DNA of 57,331 nt from DATBLE01 sp046734415. Lineage in GTDB: Bacteria; Actinomycetota; Thermoleophilia; Gaiellales; Gaiellaceae. Positions 8,056 to 16,548 of this stretch are shown here, in pieces; the stretch's first letter is position 1; every line of letters starts with the position of its first letter. Location: positions 1 through 57,331 of the forward strand of contig JBKPRD010000057.1 of assembly GCA_046734415.1 (NCBI GenBank). Reading direction: 5' to 3'. Under the pieces are notes generated by a model. The model ran no database searches, had not been told where the DNA came from, and saw only the letters and a program-made list of their open reading frames with translations. A program made the translations under genes and the position numbers.

Positions 8056-9560
8056 TCGTCCGTCCAGCCGTAGCCCCGGAAGAAGTCGTGCTTCGCGATC
8101 ACCTGCTCGACCGCCTCACGCTCCTCGTCGGTCCACTCGATCAGGTCGCGAGAGCGCCGCGGCGCCTCGAACAGGATCCCGGCGCAGGCTTCGAGCCAGC
8201 TCTGGTCGGGCTCGATACCGAGGAAGCTGCAGATCCTGCGCAGCTCTTCCCGCGGGTCGTCGATCAGGGACTCGTGCCGGACCGTCAGGACGGCGCGCTC
8301 GTTCTCGGCGATGATCCGCGCGTTCATCCGCGCGAGGCGTGCGACGAACTTCGTCGCACCGGCCAGCGTACGCTCAGGGCGGCCGGCCTTCTCGATCAGC
8401 GCCATGCGCGCGATCATGTCGAACGGGTTACGCGTGACGTGCAGGATTCGGACGCGCGCTCTGATCAGGCGCCTGAGTCTCTTCAGCTCGGCGGGATCGC
8501 GGCCGACGCGGGTCGTCGTCTTCTCACCGGCCTTGGCACCGAGCACGCGTAGCCTGCGCACCTGTCCCTGCCATTGCAACGGGCCCGCATAGGAGTACCC
8601 GGTCGCCCGTCTGCCCAGCGAGCGCGACGCGTCTTCCTCCGAGGTCGTGAGGAGCGTCTCGACGAGCTGCCCTCTCGTCATCCCGCCGTCCGCGACGAGC
8701 CGGAGGACGTTGACCTCGTTGGCGATCGCGACATCGGGGTGGGCATCGAGGAGCGACCCGACCAGCGTGTGCCCCGACCGCGGGTAGCCGATGAAGAGAC
8801 AGAACGTCCGCGGTTCCTCGAGGCGCACCGCCCGCTTTGCGCCGCGCTGCAGGCGGCGCGGCCACGTCCGCTGAATCCGGTCGAGCTCGGCCTCCGCCCG
8901 CTGGTAGCGAAGCTTGCGCTTCTTGCCGATCTCCTTCTGGGCCGCGATCCTGCGCTCCGCCCGGTCCAGGTCGAGCCGGAGCTGTTCGGCGTTCTTCCAG
9001 CTCCGCGCCATGTGGTGGATCGCGTACGCCTGCTGCCGCCCCTCGTCGGTCTGCGGGTAGAAGAGCTCGTGGTCGAGGAGCGTCACGCCCGGCCGGTCGA
9101 GCAGCAGCCGGTCGAGGAACCTCGTACCCGTCGCGGCCTTGTCGTGGCCGTAGAACTCGACGGGACGGATCTGCCTCAACGCCTCGTCGATCACTGGATG
9201 CCCCGCCACCGACCCCATCAGTGCGTTGTTGACGCGGTCCGGCTTCGCCAGCGTGATGAAGAGCTCCGCATCCTCGATCAGCGGCTCGATCGAGCGCAGG
9301 CACTCGAAGTCCGTGTCGACGTAGACGCCGCCGAACCGCCAAAGCAGCTCGAGGCGGAGGATGTTGGCGCGCTCGGCGGGCGCGCGAAGCTTCTCGGTCG
9401 CCTCGGCCCTGCGCAGCTCGGCCGGCAGTCGGTCCTCGGCCCAAAGCTCCAGCTCCCAGCCTGGGTGGCGGTCGAGCCACGTCTGCTGGTAGCCGCGGTA
9501 CTCCTCCGGAAGCGGGTCCGGACCGAGCCAGATCTGGTGGAAGACGCGCGGTATCGGCAT
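8052..9560 (-). CDS. Fused DXD glycosyltransferase - sulfotransferase
   Basis: 502 residues with two enzymes in one chain. Residues 1 to about 205 are a GT32-like transferase (IPRVFHQIWLGPDPLP; DXD in YVDTDFE near 80). About 205-240 is a basic coiled-coil linker. From about 245 there is a sulfotransferase with the PAPS 5'-phosphosulfate loop in FIGYPRSGHTLVGSLLDAHP (near 253) and the 3'-phosphate site HVTRNPFDMIAR (near 370). The sulfotransferase half is a clear paralog of the next gene upstream (9587-10399). The ATG at 9560 is set by the glycosyltransferase N-terminus; the frame is open upstream but only as antisense of the neighbour. Inference: the protein adds a sugar and sulfates it or its neighbour. 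Confidence 0.85.
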   Translation of the reverse strand: MPIPRVFHQIWLGPDPLPEEYRGYQQTWLDRHPGWELELWAEDRLPAELRRAEATEKLRAPAERANILRLELLWRFGGVYVDTDFECLRSIEPLIEDAELFITLAKPDRVNNALMGSVAGHPVIDEALRQIRPVEFYGHDKAATGTRFLDRLLLDRPGVTLLDHELFYPQTDEGRQQAYAIHHMARSWKNAEQLRLDLDRAERRIAAQKEIGKKRKLRYQRAEAELDRIQRTWPRRLQRGAKRAVRLEEPRTFCLFIGYPRSGHTLVGSLLDAHPDVAIANEVNVLRLVADGGMTRGQLVETLLTTSEEDASRSLGRRATGYSYAGPLQWQGQVRRLRVLGAKAGEKTTTRVGRDPAELKRLRRLIRARVRILHVTRNPFDMIARMALIEKAGRPERTLAGATKFVARLARMNARIIAENERAVLTVRHESLIDDPREELRRICSFLGIEPDQSWLEACAGILFEAPRRSRDLIEWTDEEREAVEQVIAKHDFFRGYGWTDE

Positions 9561-9586
9561 CGGCCCTGGTCCCGCCGCCCCCGGGG

Positions 9587-10399
9587 CTACTCGGCGAAGG
9601 AGTAACCCCCGAAGAAGGAGTGCGCTGCGATCACGTCGTCGACGGCAGCGATCTGGGCGGCGTTCCAGTCGAGGAGGTCGCGCGTTCGCTGCGGCGAGCG
9701 GAAGACGATCGCGGCACAGGCCTCGAGGTAGGCGGGGTCGGCCTCGACGCCCAGGAACTCGCATATTCGCGACAACTCGCGCTCCGGGCTCTCGATCACG
9801 GACTCCTGGCGGACCGTCAACACCGGGTGCTCGCCGGATGCGATCAGGCCGTCGTTGATCCGGGCGAGACGGCCGACATACCCGGTTGCGCGGGCCCGGC
9901 GCTCTTCGTCGCTGCCCTCCCGGATCTTCTGCTTCGCGATCCGCGCGACCATGTCGAACGGGTTGCGGACGACATGGATCAGGCGCAGCGGCACGCCGAC
10001 CTCGCGGCGGAAGACGGCGAGCGCCTCCGGCGACTTGGCGATGCGCTTCGTCGTCCGGTCGCTGAACTTGTCGCCGAGCACGCGCACCTCGCGGAACCGC
10101 CCCTGCCACTGGCCCTCGACGGCGTAGCGGTACTTGTTCTGCTTGCGGCCCCGGAGGGCCTCCTCCCGCGAGCTCTCGAGCAGCAGCGCGAACGCCTCGT
10201 CGCGCGGCATCCCGTCGACGGCGACGAGCGCGAGCGGGTTCGTCGCCTTCGCGATCACCATCTCCGGATGGGCGTCGAGCATCGCGCCGACCAGGCTGTG
10301 GCCGCTCTTGGGGTAGCCGATGAAGAGGCAGAACGCATGCAGGTCGCCGTACGCGCCTGCGTCGGCCCCCGGGGCTCGTTGCGTCTCGCTCGCCCTCAT
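9587..10399 (-). CDS. Sulfotransferase
   Basis: 270 residues. The PAPS-binding loop is in FIGYPKSGHSLVGAMLDAHP near residue 25, and the 3'-phosphate motif is HVVRNPFDMVARI near 140. Also present are VRQESVIESPERELSRICEFLG, typical of the C-terminal half, and a final FFGGYSFAE region shared with the fusion protein downstream. It should move sulfate from PAPS to a hydroxyl of the glycan or a lipid-linked intermediate in the cytoplasm. The ATG at 10399 is the first start after the divergent promoter region. It leads the minus-strand operon; the next gene begins 26 bases after its stop. Confidence 0.85.
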   Translation of the reverse strand: MRASETQRAPGADAGAYGDLHAFCLFIGYPKSGHSLVGAMLDAHPEMVIAKATNPLALVAVDGMPRDEAFALLLESSREEALRGRKQNKYRYAVEGQWQGRFREVRVLGDKFSDRTTKRIAKSPEALAVFRREVGVPLRLIHVVRNPFDMVARIAKQKIREGSDEERRARATGYVGRLARINDGLIASGEHPVLTVRQESVIESPERELSRICEFLGVEADPAYLEACAAIVFRSPQRTRDLLDWNAAQIAAVDDVIAAHSFFGGYSFAE

Positions 10400-10410
10400 G
10401 CGGCGGGGCG

Positions 10411-10416
10411 ATGATA
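10411..10416 (-). promoter_or_regulatory. Candidate -10 box for the minus-strand sulfotransferase operon
   Basis: TATCAT on the minus strand ends 11 bases before the ATG at 10399. This is longer than most spacings here, so a short leader is possible. It lies in the 28-base gap between divergent genes. Confidence 0.4.
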
Positions 10417-10427
10417 GTTCAAGGCCC

Positions 10428-11729
10428 GTGGAACCCGCCGCTCCCAGCACCGTGTTCGGCCTCGCCGCCCACAACGGCGAGGCGCACCTCGCAGAGGCGC
10501 TCGAGTCGCTGCTCACGCAGACCCGGAGCGACTTCGCAATCGTGATCGTCGACGACGCCTCGACGGACGCGACGCCCGAGATCTGCGCCAGGTATGCCGC
10601 ACTCGACGGGCGGATCTCGTACTCGCGCAACGACGAGCAGCTCGGGCTCGTGCGCAACTGGCAGCGTGCGTTCGAGCTCGCCGGTGAGTGCCATCCCGGC
10701 GCTCGCTACTTCGCCTGGGCGAGCGACCACGACGTCTGGGCCGCCCGCTGGCTCGAGCGGCTGACCGCGGAGCTGGACGCGCACCCCGAGGCGGTCCTCG
10801 CCTACCCGCTGGCAGTACGGATCGACGACGCGGGCTCGGAGTATCCGACGCGGGAGCGCCTGTTCGAGACCGCAGGCGTGACGGATCCGCGGGAGCGCGT
10901 CCGCCTCGTCGCCGGCGAGCTGCGCGGGGCCGGGGAGCTGGTCTACGGGCTGATCCGGCGCTCCGCGATGGAGGAGTGCGGGCCGTTTCCGCTGACGGTG
11001 CTCGCCGACCGGCTCTACCTCGTCCGGCTCGCCGTCGAGGGCGAGTTCCGGCAGGTGCGGGAGCAGCTCTGGTACCGGCGCTTCCGCGTCGGCGTGAAGA
11101 TGTCGAACGCGCGCCAGCGCCGGGCGGCGTTCCCACGGGGAGCGCCGCTCTCCGCGTACGTGCCCTGGTGGCTCACCCACCCGGCGCGGTTCGCCCGCTC
11201 CACGGGCTCGACCGCGCTGGCGGCGGCGCTCGTCCGGGAGTCGGCACGGACGGCGTTCGCCCGCAGGCGAGAGCGGACCCGGCGCAGCTGGCGGTGGCGC
11301 CGCCGCCACGCCGCCGAGCGCATCGGGCTTCGGCAACCTCCCCCCGAGCCGGCGCCGCGGGAGTCCGCGCCCCTGCTCGAGAGGGATGCCGACGTGCACG
11401 AGCTCGGGGCCGCGAAGCTGCGTCCGGCGGACGTGGCGCTCAGCGTCGGCTTCTTCGACCGCTTGCCCGAGGAGGAGCTCGAGGAGTTGATCGCGCGGCT
11501 CCACGAGCTCGGGGTGCCCGAGATCTACAGCGTCGACCGGGAGTCGCAGGCGCTTCGCGCCGCGATGGAGAGGTTCTACTGGCCCCGGCGGGTCTGGATC
11601 GACGCGGCGGGCAGGAAGCCGGACCCGGCGCGCGGGCCCGTCCCGAGGCCGGAAGGCGAGCTACGCCATCTGGCGGGACGCCGCCGCCTCCTTCTCTACG
11701 ACGGGGAGCGCGTCCCACGAGGGTGGTAG
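10428..11729 (+). CDS. Glycosyltransferase family 2 with C-terminal extension
   Basis: 433 residues. The GT-A domain covers about residues 1-220: VFGLAAHNGEAHLAEALESL, VDDASTDATPE near 41, and the metal-binding stretch ASDHDVW near 98. Residues about 255-330 are extremely Arg/Ala-rich and basic. A further C-terminal block of about 100 residues (VALSVGFFDRLPEEELEELI onward) matches no domain I recognise. GTG 10428 was chosen because it immediately follows the divergent promoter gap and precedes the GT2 fold; the longer in-frame extension would overlap the divergent gene. It probably adds one sugar during repeat-unit assembly. Confidence 0.78.
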   Translation: MEPAAPSTVFGLAAHNGEAHLAEALESLLTQTRSDFAIVIVDDASTDATPEICARYAALDGRISYSRNDEQLGLVRNWQRAFELAGECHPGARYFAWASDHDVWAARWLERLTAELDAHPEAVLAYPLAVRIDDAGSEYPTRERLFETAGVTDPRERVRLVAGELRGAGELVYGLIRRSAMEECGPFPLTVLADRLYLVRLAVEGEFRQVREQLWYRRFRVGVKMSNARQRRAAFPRGAPLSAYVPWWLTHPARFARSTGSTALAAALVRESARTAFARRRERTRRSWRWRRRHAAERIGLRQPPPEPAPRESAPLLERDADVHELGAAKLRPADVALSVGFFDRLPEEELEELIARLHELGVPEIYSVDRESQALRAAMERFYWPRRVWIDAAGRKPDPARGPVPRPEGELRHLAGRRRLLLYDGERVPRGW

Positions 11730-11732
11730 CCT
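11727..11732 (+). promoter_or_regulatory. Candidate -10 box for the methyltransferase gene
   Basis: TAGCCT overlaps the stop codon of the GT2 gene and lies 10 bases before GTG 11743. It fits the TANNNT pattern with near-leaderless spacing. Confidence 0.4.
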
Positions 11733-11742
11733 CGCCCGCATC

Positions 11743-12546
11743 GTGGCGGCTACCGCCGGAAAGTGGTGGCAGGAACGGGAGGACCTCGGCTCGCCCTCGC
11801 ACGAAGAAGCGCTGCGCCGCCTCGCCCGTACGAACCGGACGGCGACGATCACGATCGAGACCGTGGACGATCTCACGCGCACGGTCGAAGCTTTCGAGCC
11901 CGACGCGCAGGCGGGCGACCTCGACGAACGCTTCGTCGACGAGGCACATCGAGCCCAGTACGAGCGATTCCTGCACGAGGAGCACCATGGGCAGTACGGA
12001 TCTGCAAAGGCCCCGTCGCCCTGGGCGCTCGGGAAGTGCGTGTTCGAGTCGCTCGTCGTAGCCGGTGTCCGTCCGGGGCACCGCCTGCTCGACTTCGCGT
12101 GCGGTGCCCTTCGTTTCGGACAGTGGCTGATCCCTTACCTGGACGAGGGGAACTACTTCGGCGTGGACGCGCACCTCCCCAGCCTGGAAGCTGCCGCGAC
12201 ATACGAGATCCCCCTCCACGAGCTTGAAAGCAAGCGGCCGCGGCTGCTCTGGGACGCGGACCTGTCGCTGTCGCACTTCGGGCTCGCGTTCGACTGGATC
12301 GTCGACTACAACGGTTCTCGGCGGGTGCGGCCGAAGCGACTGCGCCCGGCCGTGTTCGAGCGCTTCGCCGGAGTCCTGTCCGAGGGCGGTCGGCTGCTGA
12401 CGTCTCCCCGCCCGGCGGTACCGGTCGAGTCGCTCGCGGAGGTGGGGCTCGTGCTGTCCCGGCGGTGGGAGCCGGTCGAGTGCCCGTTCATCCTCGGCCG
12501 GTCGCCGATCCGTTGGTTGGAGTTCAAAAAGCAAGCACGTCGGTGA
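11743..12546 (+). CDS. Class I SAM-dependent methyltransferase
   Basis: 267 residues. The glycine-rich SAM motif is LLDFACGALRFG near residue 115, followed by the acidic residue in YFGVDAHLPSLE. The segment FDWIVDYNGSRRVRPKRLRP fits the motif II/post-II region. An N-terminal region of about 90 residues, rich in acidic and aromatic residues, precedes the Rossmann core. It is most likely a sugar O- or N-methyltransferase of the glycan, but lipid or small-molecule substrates are not excluded. Its 3' end overlaps the convergent FkbM gene by 23 bases. Confidence 0.68.
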   Translation: MAATAGKWWQEREDLGSPSHEEALRRLARTNRTATITIETVDDLTRTVEAFEPDAQAGDLDERFVDEAHRAQYERFLHEEHHGQYGSAKAPSPWALGKCVFESLVVAGVRPGHRLLDFACGALRFGQWLIPYLDEGNYFGVDAHLPSLEAAATYEIPLHELESKRPRLLWDADLSLSHFGLAFDWIVDYNGSRRVRPKRLRPAVFERFAGVLSEGGRLLTSPRPAVPVESLAEVGLVLSRRWEPVECPFILGRSPIRWLEFKKQARR

Positions 12547-13366
12547 GCGCCTTCTTGGCCGCGCGGCGCTCGACCAGCTCGTCCAGCGGCTCGACGACGG
12601 CCGTCCAGGGCGCCCGCCGGTCGAGCGGATCCTTGCGGCGAAGGTCGACGAAGCTGTCGTAGCGCTCGGCGAGGACGTCGAGAAGCGAGGCAGGAGGTGA
12701 GAGATGCATCCGCCGCAGCGCGAAGACGACCGGAACGCGCCGCTCCAGGAACGGCGACGCAGCACGAAGCGCCTGCTCCTCCCGCTTCTGGCAGTCGAGC
12801 CAGAGCAATCCCGTCTCCTCCGGGACGAGCTCGCCGCGCCCCGCGAGCTGCTCGAGCGTGACGAGGTCGACTCTCAGCGCGCCGTCGGCGGGCTCGGCAA
12901 CGACGTTTCCCTTCGTCCAGTAGGCCGGGCCGCGCTCGGGATCGCCCGGCAGGAACCAGGCCGAGCCAGGCGCATCCGAGATCCCCGCGGCGACGACCCT
13001 GACTCGCTCCTCGAGCTCGTTCAGCGCCGTGTTCGCCCGCAGCAGCCGCACGTTGGCCGGGTCGGGCTCGATCGCGACCGCTCGCGAGAAGCCGTGAACG
13101 GTCACCGCCGCGATCGTCGTCGTCCCGACATGAGCGCCGACGTCGACGAAGGTGTCCCCCTCGACCCGGCCGGCCGCTCGCGCCGTCGCGACGGCGCGAC
13201 CGAGGATGCGGAGATCCTTCCGGTTCCGGTTGACGAAGAGCCGCTCGTCGGCGTCCGTCGGGAGCAGGAAGACGGCTCCCTCGTACTCGGCGGCGACGAT
13301 CGGAGTCATCGATCGTGCCCGCTGCAGGAACTCCCTCCTGGCGCGCGCTGTCCCTTCGTTCCCCAC
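12524..13366 (-). CDS. FkbM-family methyltransferase
   Basis: 280 residues. The SAM-binding signature TFVDVGAHVGTTT occurs near residue 70, followed by AVAIEPDPANVRLLRAN and the C-terminal region LLWLDCQKREEQALRAASPF, the family's LD.xGxE segment in altered form. These enzymes typically O-methylate sugars or polyketides. The GTG at 13366 is supported by a TAGTCT hexamer 7 bases upstream. It reads convergently into the preceding methyltransferase with a 23-base 3' overlap. The usual Gly-His-Glu segment is replaced by Gln-Lys-Arg-Glu, so substrate or activity may differ from typical members. Confidence 0.78.
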   Translation of the reverse strand: MGNEGTARARREFLQRARSMTPIVAAEYEGAVFLLPTDADERLFVNRNRKDLRILGRAVATARAAGRVEGDTFVDVGAHVGTTTIAAVTVHGFSRAVAIEPDPANVRLLRANTALNELEERVRVVAAGISDAPGSAWFLPGDPERGPAYWTKGNVVAEPADGALRVDLVTLEQLAGRGELVPEETGLLWLDCQKREEQALRAASPFLERRVPVVFALRRMHLSPPASLLDVLAERYDSFVDLRRKDPLDRRAPWTAVVEPLDELVERRAAKKALTDVLAF

Positions 13367-13373
13367 GGCGGAC

Positions 13374-13379
13374 AGACTA
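13374..13379 (-). promoter_or_regulatory. Candidate -10 box, leaderless FkbM start
   Basis: TAGTCT on the minus strand, then 7 bases, then GTG (13366). It is paired back to back with the + strand box at 13392-13397. Confidence 0.45.
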
Positions 13380-13391
13380 GAGCTGCCGAGC

Positions 13392-13397
13392 TAGGAT
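13392..13397 (+). promoter_or_regulatory. Candidate -10 box, leaderless aldehyde dehydrogenase start
   Basis: TAGGAT, then 6 bases, then GTG 13404. There is no room for a Shine-Dalgarno between a normal transcription start and the codon. Confidence 0.5.
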
Positions 13398-13403
13398 GGT
13401 CGC

Positions 13404-14864
13404 GTGGCCGTGGCGATCGACGTTCGAACCGTCGGCAACGTCATCGCCGGCGACGAGCGTCCGGCGGCAAGCGGGGCGATCTTCGAGAAGCTCGCGCCGG
13501 CGACCGGCGAGGTGTTGAGCGTCGTCGCCCGTTCGGACGCGACCGACACCGACGCCGCGATCACCGCGGCGGCCGAGGCGCAACCTGCCTGGGCGGCCCG
13601 CACGGTCGAAGCTCGGGGCCGCATCCTGCGGACGATCGCCCAGCTGCTCGAACGCGACCGCGAGCAGGTCGCTGCTGTCGTGTCGGCCGAGACCGGGAAA
13701 TCGCCGAAGGACGCACTCGGGGAGACCGGCGGCGCGATCGAGCTCGGTTACTTCATCGCCGGCGAGGGGCGGCGGTTCTACGGCAAGACGATGCCGAGCG
13801 CGACCCCCAACCGCCAGGCGATGACCGTTCGGCAGCCGCTCGGCGTCGCCGGGCTGATCATCGCCGCGAACACGCCGATCGCCAACGTGGCGTGGAAGGT
13901 CTTTCCGGCCCTGCTGTGCGGGAACGCGGCCGTGTTGAAGGCCTCCGAGGACACGCCCGAGACCGCGCTCGTCTTTGCGAGGCTCGCCGCCGAGGCGGGT
14001 CTGCCGCCCGGAGCGCTGAACGTCGTCCAGGGCTACGGCGAGGAGGCCGGGCAGCCGCTGGTCGAGGACACACGCGTGCCGGTGATCTCCTTTACCGGCT
14101 CGACCGCCGTCGGGCGGATGATCGCGCGGGTCGCTGGGGAGCGGCTCGCGAAGATCTGCCTCGAGCTGGGGGGCAAGAATCCGCTCGTCGTCTGCGAGGA
14201 CGCGAACCTCGAGCAGGCCGCCGAGGCAGCTGCGTTCTCCGCGTTCTCGAACGCCGGGCAGCGCTGCGCGGCGGGGTCGCGGCTGATCGTCTTCGACGCG
14301 GTGTACGACCGGTTCCGCGAGCTGCTGCTCGAGCGGACGCGCGCGCAGAAGGTCGGACCCGACGACGAGCACGACTTCGGGCCCGTGATCAACGAGCGGC
14401 AGCTCGAGAAGATGCTCGCCGCGGTCGAGCGCGCCCGGGCGGCCGGCGCGGCCGTGCTGACCGGGGGCGAGCGCCTGCCACAGCCCGGCTTCTACGTCGC
14501 ACCGACGATCGTCGAGGGCGCCGCGCCCGACTCCGAGATCTCCTGCTCCGAGCTCTTCGGCCCGATCACCACTCTGCACCGCGTCGGCGGCTTCCAGGAG
14601 GCGCTCGAGGTCGCGAACGCGAGCCCCTACGGTCTCACTGCGGCGATCTGGACGGACAGCGTCCACCGCGCGCAGGAGTTCGTGCGGAGGATCGTCGCCG
14701 GCGGCGTCCAGGTGAACGGCCCGACGTACGGCTTCGAGCCGCACGTCCCCTTCGGCGGGCAGCGCGACTCCGGAACGGGTTGGCGCGAGCCTGGGACCGA
14801 GGCGCTCGACGTCTACTCGGACTGGAAGACCGTGTACGTGACGCACGACCCGTCGGCCGTGTAG
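13404..14864 (+). CDS. NAD(P)-dependent aldehyde dehydrogenase
   Basis: 486 residues, full length for the superfamily. The catalytic Cys is in GQRCAAG near residue 287 and the general-base Glu in LELGGKNP near 254. The cofactor-binding Asn (NTPIANVAWK), FTGSTAVGR and the C-terminal EVNGP-like VQVNGPTYG and PFGGQRDSG are all present. It oxidises an aldehyde to a carboxylate in the cytoplasm. It overlaps by one base the CMP-sugar synthetase gene, so a role in making or degrading an acidic sugar precursor is suggested. ALDHs of succinate-semialdehyde type look similar, so the substrate is uncertain. Confidence 0.9.
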   Translation: MAVAIDVRTVGNVIAGDERPAASGAIFEKLAPATGEVLSVVARSDATDTDAAITAAAEAQPAWAARTVEARGRILRTIAQLLERDREQVAAVVSAETGKSPKDALGETGGAIELGYFIAGEGRRFYGKTMPSATPNRQAMTVRQPLGVAGLIIAANTPIANVAWKVFPALLCGNAAVLKASEDTPETALVFARLAAEAGLPPGALNVVQGYGEEAGQPLVEDTRVPVISFTGSTAVGRMIARVAGERLAKICLELGGKNPLVVCEDANLEQAAEAAAFSAFSNAGQRCAAGSRLIVFDAVYDRFRELLLERTRAQKVGPDDEHDFGPVINERQLEKMLAAVERARAAGAAVLTGGERLPQPGFYVAPTIVEGAAPDSEISCSELFGPITTLHRVGGFQEALEVANASPYGLTAAIWTDSVHRAQEFVRRIVAGGVQVNGPTYGFEPHVPFGGQRDSGTGWREPGTEALDVYSDWKTVYVTHDPSAV

Positions 14865-15595
14865 TGCCGTCCGCGGTCGCGCTCGTCCCCGCCCGCTCAG
14901 GCTCGCAGCGCGTCCCGGGCAAGAACGTCCTGCCGCTCGCGGGCCATCCGCTGATCGCGTACTCGATCGCGGGCGCGCAGGAGGCGGGGATCTTCACCGC
15001 GGTCGTCGTCTCGACGGACTCGGAGGAGATCGCCGACATCGCCCGCCGGCACGGCGCGGAGGTGCCCGGGCTGCGGCCGGCCGAGATGAGCACCGCGACC
15101 TCGTTCGACATCGAGTGGGTGTTGCACCTGATGCGGGACCGCGACGAGGAGATCTTCGCGATCCTCCGCCCGACGAGCCCCTTCCGCACCGGCGAGACGA
15201 TCCGGCGCGCCTACGACCGCCTCCTCGAGCTCGGCGACAGGGCGGACTCGATCCGAGCGGTCGAGCCGGTCCGGCAGCACCCCGGCAAGATGTGGACGCT
15301 CGCGGGCGACCTGCTCGAGCCGTTGCTGCCGCAGCCCGAGGGCGAGACGCCGCTCCACTCGCGCCAGTACCAGGCACTGCCCAAGGTCTATGCGCAGAAC
15401 TCGAGCCTCGAGCTCGCGTGGACTCGGGTCCTCGACGACGCGGTGCCGACCATCTCCGGCCGGCGGGTGGCTCCCTTCTTCACCGAGGGCGCCGAGGGGT
15501 TCTCGATCGACTACCCCGCCGACGTCGAGCTCGCCGAGCGGATGCTCGCGAGGGGCGATGCTGCGCTCCCGTCGATACTCCAGCCCGCCTCGTGA
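14864..15595 (+). CDS. neuA: Acylneuraminate cytidylyltransferase-like (CMP-nonulosonate synthetase)
   Basis: 243 residues. The nucleotide-binding signature ALVPARSGSQRVPGKN is at residues about 5-20, followed by PLIAYSI, VSTDSEEIADIARRHGAEVP, LRPTSPFRT and FSIDYPADVELAE near the C-terminus, all typical of NeuA/PseF/LegF. The enzyme activates a nonulosonate with CTP. GTG 14864 overlaps the last base of the ALDH stop; the longer frame upstream is antisense to other genes. It complements the NeuB at 1596-2741, although 12 kb separate them. Exact sugar (Neu, Leg, Pse) not determinable. Confidence 0.85.
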   Translation: MPSAVALVPARSGSQRVPGKNVLPLAGHPLIAYSIAGAQEAGIFTAVVVSTDSEEIADIARRHGAEVPGLRPAEMSTATSFDIEWVLHLMRDRDEEIFAILRPTSPFRTGETIRRAYDRLLELGDRADSIRAVEPVRQHPGKMWTLAGDLLEPLLPQPEGETPLHSRQYQALPKVYAQNSSLELAWTRVLDDAVPTISGRRVAPFFTEGAEGFSIDYPADVELAERMLARGDAALPSILQPAS

Positions 15596-16545
15596 GGGAT
15601 GAGCCCGTCCGGATCGACCAGCCGCTGCTCCTGATCTCCCAGGTGCAGCGCTCGGGCGGCACGCTGCTGCTTCGGCTTCTCGACGGCCATCCCGAGTGCT
15701 ACGTCGTCCCGTTCCAGCTCCGCGGCCTGGACGCGGCTGCCAAGAACCCTCCGGCGACGACCGCCGAGGCGTGGCGGAGGCTCTGGGACCCCAAGCTGGC
15801 CCGGCGCTACGAGGCCGGCCACCGCCAGCGGAAGCACGACGTCCTCGACGACGAGGAGGTGTTTCCGTTCGAGCTCGAGCCGGAGCTGCAGCACAGGATC
15901 TTCGACGCCTTTGCGGCCGCGCACACGAATCCGACCCTTCGGAACTACTTCGACTGCTACTTCACCTCGTACTTCAACGCGTGGCGCGACTACGCGAACC
16001 TCGAGGTCCCCAAGCGGTGGGTCGTCGGTTTCGAGCCCGGCGTCGCCCGTAGCCGTAGCCGGCGGACCGCGCTCCGCGAGATCTACCCGGATGGAAGGGT
16101 CGTGTCGATCGTGCGCGACCCGTGGAGCTGGTATGCCTCGGCACGGCGCTGGGAGACGCGCTGGGCGGATCGCGAGGCGGCGCTCGCGCACTGGCGAAGC
16201 GTCGCGCTCGGGACGATGAAGTGGCGGCGGCAGCGAGGCAAGCAGCAGCGCGAGGTTCGCGTGCTCACGTTCGAGGACCTGCTGACGAGGACGGAGCAGA
16301 CGATGCGGCGCGTCGCCGCGTGGCTCGAGATCGAGTTCCGGCCCGGGCTGACCCGGCCGACCTTCAACGGACGGCCGATCAGGGCGAACACGAGCTTCGC
16401 GGACCTCTCGACGGAGGTCTCGACGAAGCCGCTGGAGCGCGCGGAGGACGAGCTGTCGGCCGGCGACGTGGACTACATCGAAGCGCACGCCGGCAAGCTG
16501 TACCGGCAGCTGGCGAGGGTCGGCGAGAAGGACTGGGGGCCCTGA
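15592..16545 (+). CDS. Sulfotransferase (QIQRSGGTLL type)
   Basis: 317 residues. The PAPS loop is VQRSGGTLLLRLLDGHPE near residue 16, and the 3'-phosphate motif is IVRDPWSWYAS near 172. YFTSYFNAWRDY and PTFNGRPIRANTSF are shared with the sulfotransferases at 34707, 38086 and in the 39081 fusion, making this the most divergent member of that four-copy subfamily. GTG 15592 overlaps the cytidylyltransferase stop (GTGA), so sulfation is coupled with nonulosonate activation. Acceptor unknown; a cytoplasmic glycan intermediate is likely. Confidence 0.83.
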   Translation: MRDEPVRIDQPLLLISQVQRSGGTLLLRLLDGHPECYVVPFQLRGLDAAAKNPPATTAEAWRRLWDPKLARRYEAGHRQRKHDVLDDEEVFPFELEPELQHRIFDAFAAAHTNPTLRNYFDCYFTSYFNAWRDYANLEVPKRWVVGFEPGVARSRSRRTALREIYPDGRVVSIVRDPWSWYASARRWETRWADREAALAHWRSVALGTMKWRRQRGKQQREVRVLTFEDLLTRTEQTMRRVAAWLEIEFRPGLTRPTFNGRPIRANTSFADLSTEVSTKPLERAEDELSAGDVDYIEAHAGKLYRQLARVGEKDWGP

Positions 16546-16548
16546 CGG

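Noticed and set aside
12704..14863. Long N-terminal extension of the NeuA-like protein
   Set aside because: Antisense or out of frame to the FkbM and ALDH genes; the nucleotide-binding motif starts a few residues after GTG 14864.
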